From Ectopseudomonas composti (lineage in GTDB: Bacteria > Pseudomonadota > Gammaproteobacteria > Pseudomonadales > Pseudomonadaceae), in contig NZ_FOWP01000003.1 in assembly GCF_900115475.1 (NCBI RefSeq), positions 62,001 to 126,000 of the forward strand: a DNA stretch of 64,000 nt. The letters are read 5' to 3'. Both the position numbers and the translations under genes were made by a program. This document shows, one piece after another, positions 10,272-19,972 of the stretch. The notes beneath the pieces are model-generated. The model worked only from the letters and a program-made list of their open reading frames with translations. It was not told the origin of the DNA and did not search any database. The first letter of the stretch is position 1; every line of letters starts with the position of its first letter.

Positions 10272-10913
10272 ATGTCCCGCAATCCTTTTATGCAAAACAT
10301 GCCTGAAATCCAGGCCGCTGGCGGCCTGGTGCCGATGGTCATCGAGCAGTCCGCTCGTGGCGAGCGTGCCTACGACATCTATTCGCGCCTGCTCAAGGAG
10401 CGCGTGATCTTTCTGGTTGGTCAGGTCGAGGACTACATGGCCAACCTGATCTGCGCCCAGTTGCTGTTTCTGGAAGCAGAAAACCCGGACAAGGACATCC
10501 ATCTGTACATCAACTCGCCAGGTGGCTCGGTGACTGCCGGCATGGCGATCTACGACACCATGCAATTCATCAAGGCCGATGTGTCCACCACCTGCATCGG
10601 GCAGGCCTGCAGCATGGGTGCATTCCTGCTGGCTGGCGGTGCCAAAGGCAAGCGTTTCTGCCTGCCGAACTCGCGTGTGATGATTCACCAGCCGCTGGGC
10701 GGCTTCCAAGGGCAGGCCTCGGATATCGAGATCCATGCCAAGGAAATCCTCTTCATTCGCGAGCGTCTGAACCAGTTGCTGGCTCACCACACCGGTCAGA
10801 GCCTGGAAATCATCGAGCGTGATACCAACCGCGACAACTTCATGAGCGCTTCGCGCGCCGTGGAATATGGTCTCGTCGATGCCGTACATGAAAAACGTCA
10901 AATGCCGGTCTAG
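10272..10913 (+). CDS. clpP: ATP-dependent Clp protease proteolytic subunit
   Basis: Serine protease subunit that forms the tetradecameric chamber fed by ClpX or ClpA. The 213 residues include a short N-terminal propeptide region. The catalytic triad is Ser114 (GQACSMGA), His139 (MIHQP) and Asp188 (ERDTNRD), each three positions later than in the E. coli precursor. It is followed after 107 bases by clpX, its unfoldase partner. Confidence 0.98.
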   Translation: MSRNPFMQNMPEIQAAGGLVPMVIEQSARGERAYDIYSRLLKERVIFLVGQVEDYMANLICAQLLFLEAENPDKDIHLYINSPGGSVTAGMAIYDTMQFIKADVSTTCIGQACSMGAFLLAGGAKGKRFCLPNSRVMIHQPLGGFQGQASDIEIHAKEILFIRERLNQLLAHHTGQSLEIIERDTNRDNFMSASRAVEYGLVDAVHEKRQMPV

Positions 10914-10958
10914 ATAAGGCGCAGCCTGCGGGCACCCTTCAATGACGCGACCTGCGCC

Positions 10959-10987
10959 CTTGAAAATGCCCGCATTTGCCTTCATCT
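10959..10987 (+). promoter_or_regulatory. Candidate sigma-32 (heat-shock) promoter of clpX
   Basis: CTTGAAA is a perfect -35 for sigma-32. After 14 bases it is followed by CTTCATCT, which matches CCCCATNT except at two bases. It lies 34 bases before the clpX start. Confidence 0.5.
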
Positions 10988-11020
10988 TGTGTTTCAAGCC
11001 TACCGTATTGGATTGATCGA

Positions 11021-12301
11021 ATGACTGATACCCGTAACGGTGAGGACAACGGCAAACTGCTTTATTGCTCCTTCTGCGGCAAAAGCCAGCATGAAGTGCG
11101 CAAGTTGATCGCCGGTCCTTCCGTCTTCATCTGCGACGAATGCGTCGACCTGTGCAACGACATCATCCGTGAGGAGGTGCAGGAAGCCCAGGCCGAGAGC
11201 AGCGCGCATAAACTCCCGGCACCCAAGGAAATCAGCGGCATCCTCGATCAGTATGTGATTGGTCAGGAGCGCGCCAAGAAGGTGCTGTCGGTAGCGGTGT
11301 ACAACCACTACAAGCGTCTGAACCAGCGCGACAAGAAAGACGATGTCGAGCTGGGCAAGAGCAATATTCTGCTGATCGGCCCGACCGGTTCCGGTAAGAC
11401 GTTGCTGGCGGAAACGCTGGCGCGCCTGCTCAACGTGCCGTTCACCATCGCCGATGCCACCACCTTGACCGAAGCTGGTTATGTGGGTGAGGACGTCGAG
11501 AACATCATCCAGAAGCTGCTGCAGAAGTGCGATTACGATGTCGAGAAGGCCCAGATGGGCATTGTCTATATCGACGAAATCGACAAGATTTCGCGCAAAT
11601 CGGACAACCCGTCGATTACCCGTGACGTATCGGGCGAGGGCGTGCAGCAGGCATTGCTCAAGTTGATCGAAGGCACCGTGGCTTCGGTTCCGCCGCAGGG
11701 CGGGCGCAAACATCCGCAGCAGGAGTTCCTGCAGGTCGATACGCGCAACATCCTGTTCATCTGCGGCGGCGCATTCGCCGGTCTGGAGAAAGTCATCCAG
11801 GCGCGTTCCACCAAGGGCGGCATCGGTTTCGGTGCGGAAGTGCGCAGCAAGCAGGAAGGCAAGAAAATCGGCGAGTCTCTGCGTGAGGTCGAGCCGGATG
11901 ATCTGGTCAAGTTTGGCCTGATCCCCGAGTTCGTCGGTCGTCTGCCGGTGATCGCGACTCTGGAGGAGCTGGACGAAGCAGCTCTGGTACAGATTCTCAC
12001 CGAGCCGAAGAATGCGCTGACCAAGCAATACGCCAAGTTGTTCGAGATGGAAGGCGTGGATCTGGAGTTCCGCTCCGATGCGCTGAAGTCCGTGGCGCAG
12101 AAGGCGCTGGAGCGCAAGACTGGTGCTCGTGGCCTGCGTTCGATTCTCGAGGGCATTCTGCTCGATACCATGTACGAGATCCCGTCCCAGCAGGACGTGA
12201 GCAAGGTGGTTATCGACGAGAGCGTCATCGAGGGTTCGTCCAAGCCGCTGTTGATCTACGAGAACAGCGAGCCGCCGGCGAAGGCCGCGCCAGACGCCTG
12301 A
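11021..12301 (+). CDS. clpX: ATP-dependent Clp protease ATP-binding subunit ClpX
   Basis: AAA+ unfoldase that recognises degrons (for example SsrA-tagged proteins) and feeds ClpP. The start at 11021 gives 426 residues, the usual Pseudomonas length. The N-terminal zinc-binding domain has CSFCGK and CDECVDLC. The AAA+ module has Walker A GPTGSGKT and Walker [10 protein letters not shown]. The ClpP-docking loop region (IGF motif) is present at [10 protein letters not shown] strong terminator follows, so lon is transcribed separately. Confidence 0.98.
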   Translation: MTDTRNGEDNGKLLYCSFCGKSQHEVRKLIAGPSVFICDECVDLCNDIIREEVQEAQAESSAHKLPAPKEISGILDQYVIGQERAKKVLSVAVYNHYKRLNQRDKKDDVELGKSNILLIGPTGSGKTLLAETLARLLNVPFTIADATTLTEAGYVGEDVENIIQKLLQKCDYDVEKAQMGIVYIDEIDKISRKSDNPSITRDVSGEGVQQALLKLIEGTVASVPPQGGRKHPQQEFLQVDTRNILFICGGAFAGLEKVIQARSTKGGIGFGAEVRSKQEGKKIGESLREVEPDDLVKFGLIPEFVGRLPVIATLEELDEAALVQILTEPKNALTKQYAKLFEMEGVDLEFRSDALKSVAQKALERKTGARGLRSILEGILLDTMYEIPSQQDVSKVVIDESVIEGSSKPLLIYENSEPPAKAAPDA

Positions 12302-12321
12302 CGGCTGTTACACGATGCAAA

Positions 12322-12350
12322 GAAGGGGCCCTTTGGGCCCCTTCGCTTTT
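12322..12350 (+). terminator. Intrinsic terminator after clpX
   Basis: GAAGGGGCCC and GGGCCCCTTC form a ten-pair stem with a TTT loop, followed by GCTTTT. Confidence 0.88.
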
Positions 12351-12362
12351 CTGGACATTGCG

Positions 12363-12391
12363 CTTGTTTTTTGTGGGAGCTACCCCCATCT
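12363..12391 (+). promoter_or_regulatory. Candidate sigma-32 (heat-shock) promoter of lon
   Basis: CTTGTTT and CCCCATCT are separated by 14 bases. The -10 is a perfect match to CCCCATNT and the spacing is optimal. It lies 59 bases before the lon start. lon is a classical heat-shock gene. Confidence 0.65.
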
Positions 12392-12450
12392 TAAAAGCCA
12401 AGGGTAATCCCGCCTGTTTACGGCCTTATGGCCGCCGCTGAGCCGAAATC

Positions 12451-14847
12451 ATGAAGACAACCATCGAATTGCCTCTCCTGCCATTGCGCGATGTAGTGGT
12501 CTATCCGCACATGGTCATCCCGCTTTTCGTCGGGCGTGAGAAATCTATCGAGGCCCTCGAGGCTGCGATGACGGGCGACAAGCAGATTCTTCTGGTGGCC
12601 CAGAAGAATCCGGCCGTCGATGATCCGGATGATCAGGACCTGTATCGCGTTGGCACCGTTGCCACCGTCCTGCAGCTACTCAAGTTGCCCGACGGCACCG
12701 TCAAGGTGTTGGTCGAGGGTGAGCAGCGCGGCTCCATTGAGCGTTTCATCGAGTTCGATGACCATTGCCGTGCCGAAGTGCAGCTGATCGAGGAGGGCGA
12801 GACGGCCGAGCGCGAGTCGGAAGTCTTCACTCGCAGCTTGCTCAGCCAGTTCGAGCAATATGTGCAGTTGGGCAAGAAAGTCCCGGCGGAAGTCCTTTCT
12901 TCGCTCAATAGCATCGATGAGCCGAGTCGCCTGGTAGACACCATGGCTGCTCACATGGCGCTGAAGATCGAGCAGAAGCAGGAGATCCTGGAGATTACCG
13001 CGCTGTCCGCTCGTGTCGAGCACGTACTGGCGCTGCTGGATGCCGAGATCGACCTGCTGCAAGTCGAGAAACGCATTCGCGGCCGCGTGAAGAAGCAGAT
13101 GGAGCGTAGTCAGCGCGAGTACTACCTGAATGAACAGATGAAGGCCATTCAGAAAGAGCTGGGCGACATCGACGAAGGCCACAATGAGCTCGACGAGCTG
13201 CGCAAGCGCATCGACAACGCTGGCCTGTCCAAGGAGGCCATGACCAAGGCCAATGCTGAGCTGAACAAGCTCAAGCAGATGTCGCCAATGTCCGCTGAAG
13301 CCACCGTTGTACGTTCCTACATCGATTGGCTGGTCAACGTGCCGTGGAAGGCAGAGAGCAAGGTCCGCCTGGACCTGGCGCGTGCCGAAAGCATTCTCGA
13401 TGCCGATCACTACGGCCTGGAAGAGGTCAAGGAACGCATCCTCGAGTATCTCGCCGTGCAGAAACGGGTGAAGAAACTCAAGGGGCCGGTGCTCTGCCTG
13501 GTCGGTCCGCCCGGCGTGGGCAAGACCTCGCTGGCCGAGTCTATCGCCACCGCGACCAACCGCAAATTCGTGCGCATGGCGCTCGGTGGTGTGCGTGACG
13601 AAGCCGAGATTCGTGGTCACCGTCGTACCTACATCGGCTCGATGCCGGGTCGTCTGATTCAAAAGATGACCAAGGTCGGTGTGCGCAACCCGCTGTTCTT
13701 GCTCGATGAGATCGACAAGATGGGCCAGGACATGCGTGGCGATCCTGCCTCGGCACTGCTGGAGGTGCTCGACCCCGAGCAGAACCACAATTTCAACGAT
13801 CACTACCTAGAGGTCGATTACGACCTGTCGGATGTGATGTTCCTCTGTACTGCCAACTCGATGAACATCCCCGGTCCGCTGCTGGATCGTATGGAAGTCA
13901 TCCGCTTGCCGGGCTACACCGAGGACGAAAAGGTCAACATCGCCATCAAGTACCTGGCGCCCAAGCAGATACAGGCCAATGGCCTGAAGAAGGGTGAGCT
14001 GGCGTTCGAAGAAGCGGCGATTCGCGACATCATTCGTTACTACACGCGCGAAGCTGGTGTGCGCAGTCTTGAGCGGCAAATCGCCAAGGTATGCCGCAAA
14101 GTGGTCAAGGAGCACGTGCGCGAGAAGCGTTTCCAGGTCACGGTCACTGCTGATTCGCTGGAGCACTTCCTGGGCGTGCGCAAGCATCGTTACGGTCTTG
14201 CCGAACAGCAGGATCAGATCGGTCAGGTGACCGGATTGGCCTGGACGCAAGTAGGTGGCGAGCTGCTCACCATCGAGACGGCTGTGGTGCCTGGCAAGGG
14301 CAATCTGATCAAGACGGGCTCGCTTGGAGACGTCATGGCGGAGTCGATGACAGCGGCTATGACAGTGGTGCGCAGTCGGGCGAAAAGCCTGGGGATCTCC
14401 GCTGATTTCAACGAGAAGCGCGACGTTCACATCCATATGCCCGAAGGTGCAACACCCAAGGATGGCCCGAGTGCGGGCATAGGTTTGTGCACGGCATTGG
14501 TGTCGGCATTGACCCAGATTCCGGTGCGGGCAGACGTGGCCATGACCGGTGAAATCACCTTGCGTGGCCAGGTGTTGGCCATCGGTGGTCTCAAGGAAAA
14601 ACTTCTGGCTGCTCATCGGGGTGGGATCAAGACAGTGATCATTCCCGAAGAAAATGTGCGCGATTTGAAAGAAATTCCGGAAAATATTAAGCAAGACCTG
14701 CAGATTAAACCGGTTAAATGGATTGACGAGGTCCTGCAAATTGCGCTGCAATACGCCCCGGAGCCCTTGCCCGATGCGGCTCCCGAGATGGTTGCAACGG
14801 ATGACAAGCGCGAGTCTGATTCCAAGGAGCGAATCAGCACGCATTAG
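12451..14847 (+). CDS. lon: ATP-dependent Lon protease
   Basis: Homohexameric AAA+ serine protease that degrades damaged and regulatory proteins. The 798 residues are the normal length for Pseudomonas. The N-terminal LON substrate-binding domain starts at [15 protein letters not shown]. The AAA+ domain has Walker A GPPGVGKT. The C-terminal protease domain has the Ser-Lys dyad Ser674 (DGPSAG) and Lys717 (GGLKEK), with the same 43-residue spacing as E. coli Ser679/Lys722. It is preceded by a heat-shock-type promoter and followed by the separately promoted hupB. Confidence 0.98.
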   Translation: MKTTIELPLLPLRDVVVYPHMVIPLFVGREKSIEALEAAMTGDKQILLVAQKNPAVDDPDDQDLYRVGTVATVLQLLKLPDGTVKVLVEGEQRGSIERFIEFDDHCRAEVQLIEEGETAERESEVFTRSLLSQFEQYVQLGKKVPAEVLSSLNSIDEPSRLVDTMAAHMALKIEQKQEILEITALSARVEHVLALLDAEIDLLQVEKRIRGRVKKQMERSQREYYLNEQMKAIQKELGDIDEGHNELDELRKRIDNAGLSKEAMTKANAELNKLKQMSPMSAEATVVRSYIDWLVNVPWKAESKVRLDLARAESILDADHYGLEEVKERILEYLAVQKRVKKLKGPVLCLVGPPGVGKTSLAESIATATNRKFVRMALGGVRDEAEIRGHRRTYIGSMPGRLIQKMTKVGVRNPLFLLDEIDKMGQDMRGDPASALLEVLDPEQNHNFNDHYLEVDYDLSDVMFLCTANSMNIPGPLLDRMEVIRLPGYTEDEKVNIAIKYLAPKQIQANGLKKGELAFEEAAIRDIIRYYTREAGVRSLERQIAKVCRKVVKEHVREKRFQVTVTADSLEHFLGVRKHRYGLAEQQDQIGQVTGLAWTQVGGELLTIETAVVPGKGNLIKTGSLGDVMAESMTAAMTVVRSRAKSLGISADFNEKRDVHIHMPEGATPKDGPSAGIGLCTALVSALTQIPVRADVAMTGEITLRGQVLAIGGLKEKLLAAHRGGIKTVIIPEENVRDLKEIPENIKQDLQIKPVKWIDEVLQIALQYAPEPLPDAAPEMVATDDKRESDSKERISTH

Positions 14848-14860
14848 CCGGAGGGCTTCC

Positions 14861-14890
14861 TTGACACAATTTTTGAGCCCTTGTTATAAA
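14861..14890 (+). promoter_or_regulatory. Strong sigma-70 promoter of hupB
   Basis: TTGACA and TATAAA with an 18-base spacer, immediately after the lon stop. The leader is about 85 bases. Confidence 0.75.
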
Positions 14891-14982
14891 GCGGCTCTTA
14901 TTGTGTCAGCAGGCCATCCAGCACCCGCTTTGCTTACACTAAAAATCAAGAAACAAACTCAACAGAAATAAGGGGACTTAGA

Positions 14983-15255
14983 GTGAACAAGTCGGAACTG
15001 ATCGATGCCATCGCTGCATCTGCTGATATCCCGAAAGCTGTTGCTGGCCGCGCGCTGGATGCAGTGATTGAATCCGTCACTGGCGCTCTGAAGGCTGGTG
15101 ATTCCGTCGTACTGGTTGGCTTCGGCACCTTCGCTGTCAAAGAGCGTGCTGCTCGCACTGGCCGCAACCCGCAGACCGGCAAGCCGATCAGCATCGCTGC
15201 TGCCAAGATCCCGGGCTTCAAAGCTGGCAAGGCTCTGAAAGACGCCGTCAACTAA
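14983..15255 (+). CDS. hupB: DNA-binding protein HU-beta
   Basis: Small nucleoid-associated histone-like protein of 90 residues that bends DNA as a dimer. It begins at a GTG behind AAGGGGA. The start [11 protein letters not shown], the [21 protein letters not shown] arm region and the end KALKDAVN are all diagnostic. Its location after lon is the standard hupB position in gamma-proteobacteria. Confidence 0.98.
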   Translation: MNKSELIDAIAASADIPKAVAGRALDAVIESVTGALKAGDSVVLVGFGTFAVKERAARTGRNPQTGKPISIAAAKIPGFKAGKALKDAVN

Positions 15256-15360
15256 GCGTCTTCCGGGTTTGCCTCGCCGTCAGGCTCTGTCTGGCGGCTG
15301 TTAGGAGGCAGAGCAGGAAGTCGTCGACTCTTCTGCACTGACCGCTTAACGCGTTACGAG

Positions 15361-15390
15361 AAGGCGCATCCAAGGATGCGCCTTTCTTCT
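15361..15390 (+). terminator. Intrinsic terminator after hupB
   Basis: AAGGCGCATC and GATGCGCCTT with a CAAG loop, followed by a T/C-rich tract (TTTCTTCT). It lies about 110 bases after the hupB stop. Confidence 0.8.
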
Positions 15391-15449
15391 ATCTGGACAT
15401 TACCCACACTGCGCGGCTGGTGACTCTGTACAGTCGTTCTGGGGGAAGC

Positions 15450-17297
15450 ATGCTGCAAAACATCAGGGACAATTCACGCGGTTGGATTGCCAAAATCATC
15501 ATCGGCCTCATCGTGATGTTGATGGCCTTTACCGGTTTCGAAGCCATCGTCACGGGTACCAGCAACCGCAACAATGCGGCTGACGTGAACGGTGACACCA
15601 TTACCCTCAACGAGCTCAACCAGGCCGTTGAAATGCAGCGCCGTCAGCTGCTGCAGCAACTGGGCCGTGATTTCGATGCCTCGTTGCTCGATGACAAGCT
15701 GCTGCGTGAGGCTTCGCTCAAGGGCCTGATCGAGCGCAAGTTGCTGCTGCAAGCAGCCGATGACGCTCATTTTGCCTTCTCGCAGGCGTCGCTGGATCAG
15801 GTGATCCTGCAAACTCCCGAATTCCAGGTAGATGGCCGCTTCGATGCTGGGCGCTTCGATCAGGTCATTCGCCAGATGGGCTACACCCGTATGCAGTTCC
15901 GCCAGATGCTGGAAGAGGAAATGCTGATCGGGCAACTGCGCGCCGGCCTCGGTGCCAGTAGCTTCGTCACCAAGCAGGAGGCCCTTGCGTTCGCCAATCT
16001 GGAGCGTCAGACCCGTGACTTCGCCAGCTTCACCGTCAAGGCCGACAGCGCTGCGATCGAGCTGAGCGATGACGACGTCAAAGCCTATTACGACGAGCAT
16101 GCCGGCGAGTTCATGAGCCCCGAGCAAGTGGTGCTGGACTACGTCGAGCTGCACAAGGACAGCTTCTTTGATCAGGTCGAGGTCAGCGATGCAGACCTGC
16201 AGCCGCTGTACGAGAGCGAAATCGCCAACCTGGCTGAGCAGCGTCAGGCTGCGCACATCCTGATCGAGGGTGATGACCAGGCCGCACGTACCAAGATCGA
16301 AGAGATCAAGTCGCGTGTGGATGCTGGTGAAGACTTCGCTGCTTTGGCCAAGGAGTTCTCGCAGGACCCGGGTTCGGCTGCCGATGGCGGTGACCTGGGT
16401 TATGCCGGTCCTGGCGTATACGACCCGGCCTTCGAAGAGGCACTCTATGCGCTGCAGCAAGGCCAGGTTTCCGAGCCGGTGAAGAGCGAGTTCGGCTGGC
16501 ACCTGATCAAGCTGCTGGGCGTTCAGGCGCCTGAAGTGCCAAGCTTCGACAGCCTCAAGGACAAGCTGGCGCGTGACTTCAAGGCTCAGCAGGTCGAGCA
16601 GCGCTTCGTCGAGGCGACCAAGCAGCTGGAAGATGCCGCATTCGAAGCATCGGATCTGGCTCAGCCGGCTCAAGAGCTGGGACTCGAGGTCAAGACCAGT
16701 GAAGCCTTCGGTCGTGAGGGTGGTGCAACGGGTATTACTGCCAATCGTCAGGTGCTGCAAGCTGCCTTCAGCCCTGAAGTTCTGGAAGATGGCACCAACA
16801 GCTCGACCATCGAACTGGACCCGAGCACTGTGGTTGTGGTGCGTGTGAAAGAACACAACAAGCCCGAGCAACTGCCGCTGGAGCAGGTTGCCGAAAGCAT
16901 CCGTGCCCATCTGCAGCAGGAACGTGCTGCCGCTGCCGCCAAGGCTGAGGGCGAGAAGCAACTGGCCGCTGCCGAGGCAGGCGAAGCTACTGGTGCTGAT
17001 TGGCAGGTTCAGGAAGCAGCCACTCGCAGCCAGGACGGCGTCGAGCCTAAGGTACTGCAGGCACTGTTCCGCATGCCCAAGCCTGCCAAGGCAGGTGAGC
17101 CGACCTTCGCCGGTGTGACGCTGAACAATGGCGACTATGTCGTGCTGCGTCTCGATGGCGTGAACGTACCGGAAGAAGCGCTGGCGGACGAAGAGCTCGC
17201 CATGTACCGCAACTTCCTCGCTTCGCGCGCGGGTCAGCAGGACTTCGCGGCGCTGCGTAAGCAGATTGAAGCCAAGGCCGACATCGAGCGTTTCTGA
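15450..17297 (+). CDS. ppiD: Membrane-anchored periplasmic folding chaperone PpiD
   Basis: Inner-membrane-anchored chaperone at the Sec translocon that assists newly exported proteins. The start at 15450 behind GGGGGAAG gives 615 residues. One N-terminal membrane helix (KIIIGLIVMLMAFTGFEAIV) is followed by a SurA-like chaperone domain. A parvulin-type domain lies at about residues 265-355 (AAHILIEGDD to FGWHLIKLLG), followed by a long C-terminal segment. PpiD proteins often have weak isomerase activity, so chaperone function is the safer call. It has its own region downstream of the hupB terminator. Confidence 0.95.
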   Translation: MLQNIRDNSRGWIAKIIIGLIVMLMAFTGFEAIVTGTSNRNNAADVNGDTITLNELNQAVEMQRRQLLQQLGRDFDASLLDDKLLREASLKGLIERKLLLQAADDAHFAFSQASLDQVILQTPEFQVDGRFDAGRFDQVIRQMGYTRMQFRQMLEEEMLIGQLRAGLGASSFVTKQEALAFANLERQTRDFASFTVKADSAAIELSDDDVKAYYDEHAGEFMSPEQVVLDYVELHKDSFFDQVEVSDADLQPLYESEIANLAEQRQAAHILIEGDDQAARTKIEEIKSRVDAGEDFAALAKEFSQDPGSAADGGDLGYAGPGVYDPAFEEALYALQQGQVSEPVKSEFGWHLIKLLGVQAPEVPSFDSLKDKLARDFKAQQVEQRFVEATKQLEDAAFEASDLAQPAQELGLEVKTSEAFGREGGATGITANRQVLQAAFSPEVLEDGTNSSTIELDPSTVVVVRVKEHNKPEQLPLEQVAESIRAHLQQERAAAAAKAEGEKQLAAAEAGEATGADWQVQEAATRSQDGVEPKVLQALFRMPKPAKAGEPTFAGVTLNNGDYVVLRLDGVNVPEEALADEELAMYRNFLASRAGQQDFAALRKQIEAKADIERF

Positions 17298-17316
17298 TCG
17301 TTGTTTGCTACGAAAG

Positions 17317-17341
17317 AGCCCCGCCAAGTGCGGGGCTTTTT
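17317..17341. terminator. Terminator between convergent ppiD and the phospholipase D-family gene
   Basis: AGCCCCGC and GCGGGGCT with a CAAGT loop, followed by TTTTT on the plus strand. Confidence 0.85.
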
Positions 17342-17351
17342 CGTTCGTGGT

Positions 17352-18899
17352 TCATAGCAGCCATTCGATGGGTAGCCACGAGAGCAGGCGTATGCCCAGG
17401 CTTTTTAGCGGGTTTGTGCCTGGCTCGCTGTCGAGTCGACGTTGCTCACCATCTACGCGTTCAAGCCAGTAGATCCGGCCATTCTCGTCCAGCTTCAGCT
17501 CGTAGGCATTTGCCGGGATCTCGGTTTCGAATGCCTGACCAATGGCTGCTGCCAGCGCCGGGCTTTCGATGATGAATCCCATCTCTGTGTTGAGGCGGGC
17601 CGAGCGCGGATCGAAGTTGAATGAGCCGATGAAGATTCGCTGGCCATCCAGGGCGAAGGTCTTCGCGTGCAGGCTCGAGCCGGAGCTGCCAAACGGCCCG
17701 GCTTTTTCCCGGTGGCCTTCGTCGTCTGCACCCAGGCGCATTTCATAGAGCTTGACGCCACCTTCCAGCAGGTCGCGACGGCGCTTGGCGTAGCCGGCAT
17801 GTACGGGTGTCACGTCGGTTGCTTCCAGAGCATTGGTGAGAATGCGCACTTCTACGCCGCGCCGTACCATATCGGTGAAGAGGTCGACGCCAGTTTGCGT
17901 GGGGACGAAATAGGGAGAGACAAGATCGACCCGAGATGCGGGGCTGTCGAGCATCTCAGCCAGATCGCTGATCAGCAGTTCGCCGTCACTGGCGTTGCCA
18001 AGGCCCTTTGCGGGGTCGTCGCTGACCAGGGTGGTCTCGCTCCATTCGAAGCTCAGGTTCTTGTCCAGCAAGCGTGCAATGAAGTCACTATCCTGCAGCG
18101 CTTTCACATAACCGCTGGCAGCAGGCGAATTGGAAAGATCTGCAGCGATGTCGTGCAGGCGCAACGGAGCACTCTGGCGACGCGGCACGATCAGTTCCAG
18201 TGGATAGCTCGAATCACTGGCCCAGTAACGATCGAAATCGGCCGAGGTGTCGGCGACGACCGGGCCGATTGCCAGCACGTCGAGGTCGGCGAAAAGCACG
18301 CCCTCACTGGCATCGAAGTATTCGTCGCCAATATTGCGCCCGCCGATGATGGTGGCCTGGTTGTCGACGGTAAGCGACTTGTTGTGCATGCGCCGGTTAG
18401 CACGGGAGAAGTGAGTCAGATAACCCAGCATCTTGCCCTGGCGCAGGGAGAAGGGGTTGAACAGGCGTACTTCGATATTGGGGTGGTGATCGAGCGTGCT
18501 CAGCGTCCGGTCAAGGCCGGCGATGCCGTTGTCGTCGAGCAGCAAGCGCACGCGGACACCTCGTTCGGCTGCTCTGAGCAGCGCGTCGAGTAACAGAGTG
18601 CCGGTAATGTCGTTGCGCCAGATGTAATACTGCACGTCGAGGCTGCGTTCGGCCGCTTCGACCATCAGCATGCGTGCAGCGAAGGCATCTCGAGCGGCTG
18701 TCAGCGTCAGGATGCCGGACAGGCCCGGATGAGCATCTCGCTGGCTGCCCAGCGCTTGTCCCAGCGTGGTGTTGGCCGTTTCCGCCTGGGTGAAGGCCTG
18801 GCTCTCACTACGGCCATCCAGTGCCGGTAATGCGCAGCCCGCCACAAGGCTGCATAGCGCAGTGATCAGGCCGGCTCGCCACTTGTTTGTCGGGATCAT
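17352..18899 (-). CDS. Phospholipase D-family lipoprotein, cardiolipin synthase C-like
   Basis: A 515-residue member of the PLD superfamily with two HxKx4D motifs: HNKSLTVD in the middle and HAKTFALD near the C-terminus, each followed by a GG or GS segment. The two motifs make one active site that transfers phosphatidyl groups. The N-terminus has a lipoprotein signal with lipobox LVAGC, so the mature protein is probably a membrane-attached lipoprotein. The arrangement (YYIWRND early, DFDRYWASD) resembles ClsC/YmdC-type synthases more than ClsA, which has membrane helices. Substrate and partner are not shown by the sequence. It is a single gene between two terminators. Confidence 0.8.
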   Translation of the reverse strand: MIPTNKWRAGLITALCSLVAGCALPALDGRSESQAFTQAETANTTLGQALGSQRDAHPGLSGILTLTAARDAFAARMLMVEAAERSLDVQYYIWRNDITGTLLLDALLRAAERGVRVRLLLDDNGIAGLDRTLSTLDHHPNIEVRLFNPFSLRQGKMLGYLTHFSRANRRMHNKSLTVDNQATIIGGRNIGDEYFDASEGVLFADLDVLAIGPVVADTSADFDRYWASDSSYPLELIVPRRQSAPLRLHDIAADLSNSPAASGYVKALQDSDFIARLLDKNLSFEWSETTLVSDDPAKGLGNASDGELLISDLAEMLDSPASRVDLVSPYFVPTQTGVDLFTDMVRRGVEVRILTNALEATDVTPVHAGYAKRRRDLLEGGVKLYEMRLGADDEGHREKAGPFGSSGSSLHAKTFALDGQRIFIGSFNFDPRSARLNTEMGFIIESPALAAAIGQAFETEIPANAYELKLDENGRIYWLERVDGEQRRLDSEPGTNPLKSLGIRLLSWLPIEWLL

Positions 18900-19033
18900 T
18901 TACCCATCTCGATTCCTGGCTTCCCAGCTAGGACAACGTCAGCCTGGATGGGTGCCGGGCTTTCACGAGATAGGGGGGGCGGCATCAGCACCGCTGACTG
19001 AGGCTTTTGGCGTTCTGACGAATAATTGCCGGA

Positions 19034-19076
19034 AACGAAAACGCCGCAGTTCCAGGGAGCCTGCGGCGTTTTCGTT
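19034..19076 (-). terminator. Terminator downstream of fabI
   Basis: AACGAAAACGCCGCAG and its complement form a 16-pair stem with an 11-base loop. On the minus strand the 3' arm ends in a T-rich stretch. Confidence 0.75.
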
Positions 19077-19149
19077 GCCGGCGCGTGCGCCGTTATGCAG
19101 GGGTGGGCATCGATGGTAGTGCTCCATTCGATGCCCAGGCGACTGCCAA

Positions 19150-19944
19150 TCAGTCTTCCATGGCGCCCATGGCGGTGGTGTTGAAGCCACCGTCGACGTA
19201 CATGATTTCACCGCTTACGCCCGAAGCCAGGTCGGAGCAGAGGAACGCGCCAGCGTTGCCGACTTCCTCGATGGTGACGTTGCGGCGCAGCGGAGTCTGC
19301 TTCTCGTTGGCAGCCAGCATCTTGCGGAAGCTGGCGATGCCGCTGGCCGCCAGGGTGCGGATCGGGCCGGCGGAGATGGCGTTGACGCGCGTGCCTTCAG
19401 GGCCGAGGCTGCCGGCCAGATAGCGTACACCGGCCTCCAGGCTGGCCTTGGCCATGCCCATGACGTTGTAGTTGGGCATGGTGCGCTCAGCGCCCAGGTA
19501 GGAGAGGGTGAGCAGGCTGCCGTTGCGGCCTTTCATCATCTCGCGACCGGCCTTGGCCAGGGCGACGAAACTGTAGGCGCTGATGTCGTGGGCGATCTTG
19601 AAGCCTTCACGGGTGGTGACGTCGGTGAAGTCGCCATTGAGCTGATCGCCCGGAGCGAAGCCAACGGAGTGAACGATGCAGTCCAGGCCGTCCCATTTCT
19701 TGCTCAGCGCTTCGAATACAGCAGCGATTTCTTCGTCATTGGCGACGTCGCAGGCGAAGCACAGGTCGGCGTTTGAGCCCCAGCCGGCAGCGAAGTCTTC
19801 TACGCGGCCCTTGAGCTTCTCGTTCTGGTAGGTGAAGGCCAACTCGGCACCTTCGCGGTGCATGGCGGCTGCGATGCCCGAGGCGATGGACAGTTTGCTG
19901 GCAACGCCAACGATGAGTACGCGCTTACCGGTTAGAAAACCCAT
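19150..19944 (-). CDS. fabI: Enoyl-[acyl-carrier-protein] reductase (NADH), FabI
   Basis: Cytosolic enzyme of the last reductive step of fatty-acid elongation and the target of triclosan. The 264 residues belong to the short-chain dehydrogenase fold with the FabI-specific N-terminus [16 protein letters not shown]. The active-site residues are Tyr149, Tyr159 ([11 protein letters not shown]) and Lys166. It follows the last npp gene by 28 bases, with a good AGGAAGAGGAA ribosome-binding site. Read-through from the transporter operon is therefore possible, but an own promoter is likely for an essential gene. Confidence 0.97.
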   Translation of the reverse strand: MGFLTGKRVLIVGVASKLSIASGIAAAMHREGAELAFTYQNEKLKGRVEDFAAGWGSNADLCFACDVANDEEIAAVFEALSKKWDGLDCIVHSVGFAPGDQLNGDFTDVTTREGFKIAHDISAYSFVALAKAGREMMKGRNGSLLTLSYLGAERTMPNYNVMGMAKASLEAGVRYLAGSLGPEGTRVNAISAGPIRTLAASGIASFRKMLAANEKQTPLRRNVTIEEVGNAGAFLCSDLASGVSGEIMYVDGGFNTTAMGAMED

Positions 19945-19972
19945 TGTGCTATTCCTCTTCCTGTTTCAAGGA

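Noticed and set aside
15474..17327. A 617-codon minus-strand open frame opposite ppiD
   Set aside because: An antisense shadow in GC-rich DNA. Its product lacks any domain, while ppiD has membrane, SurA-like and parvulin parts.
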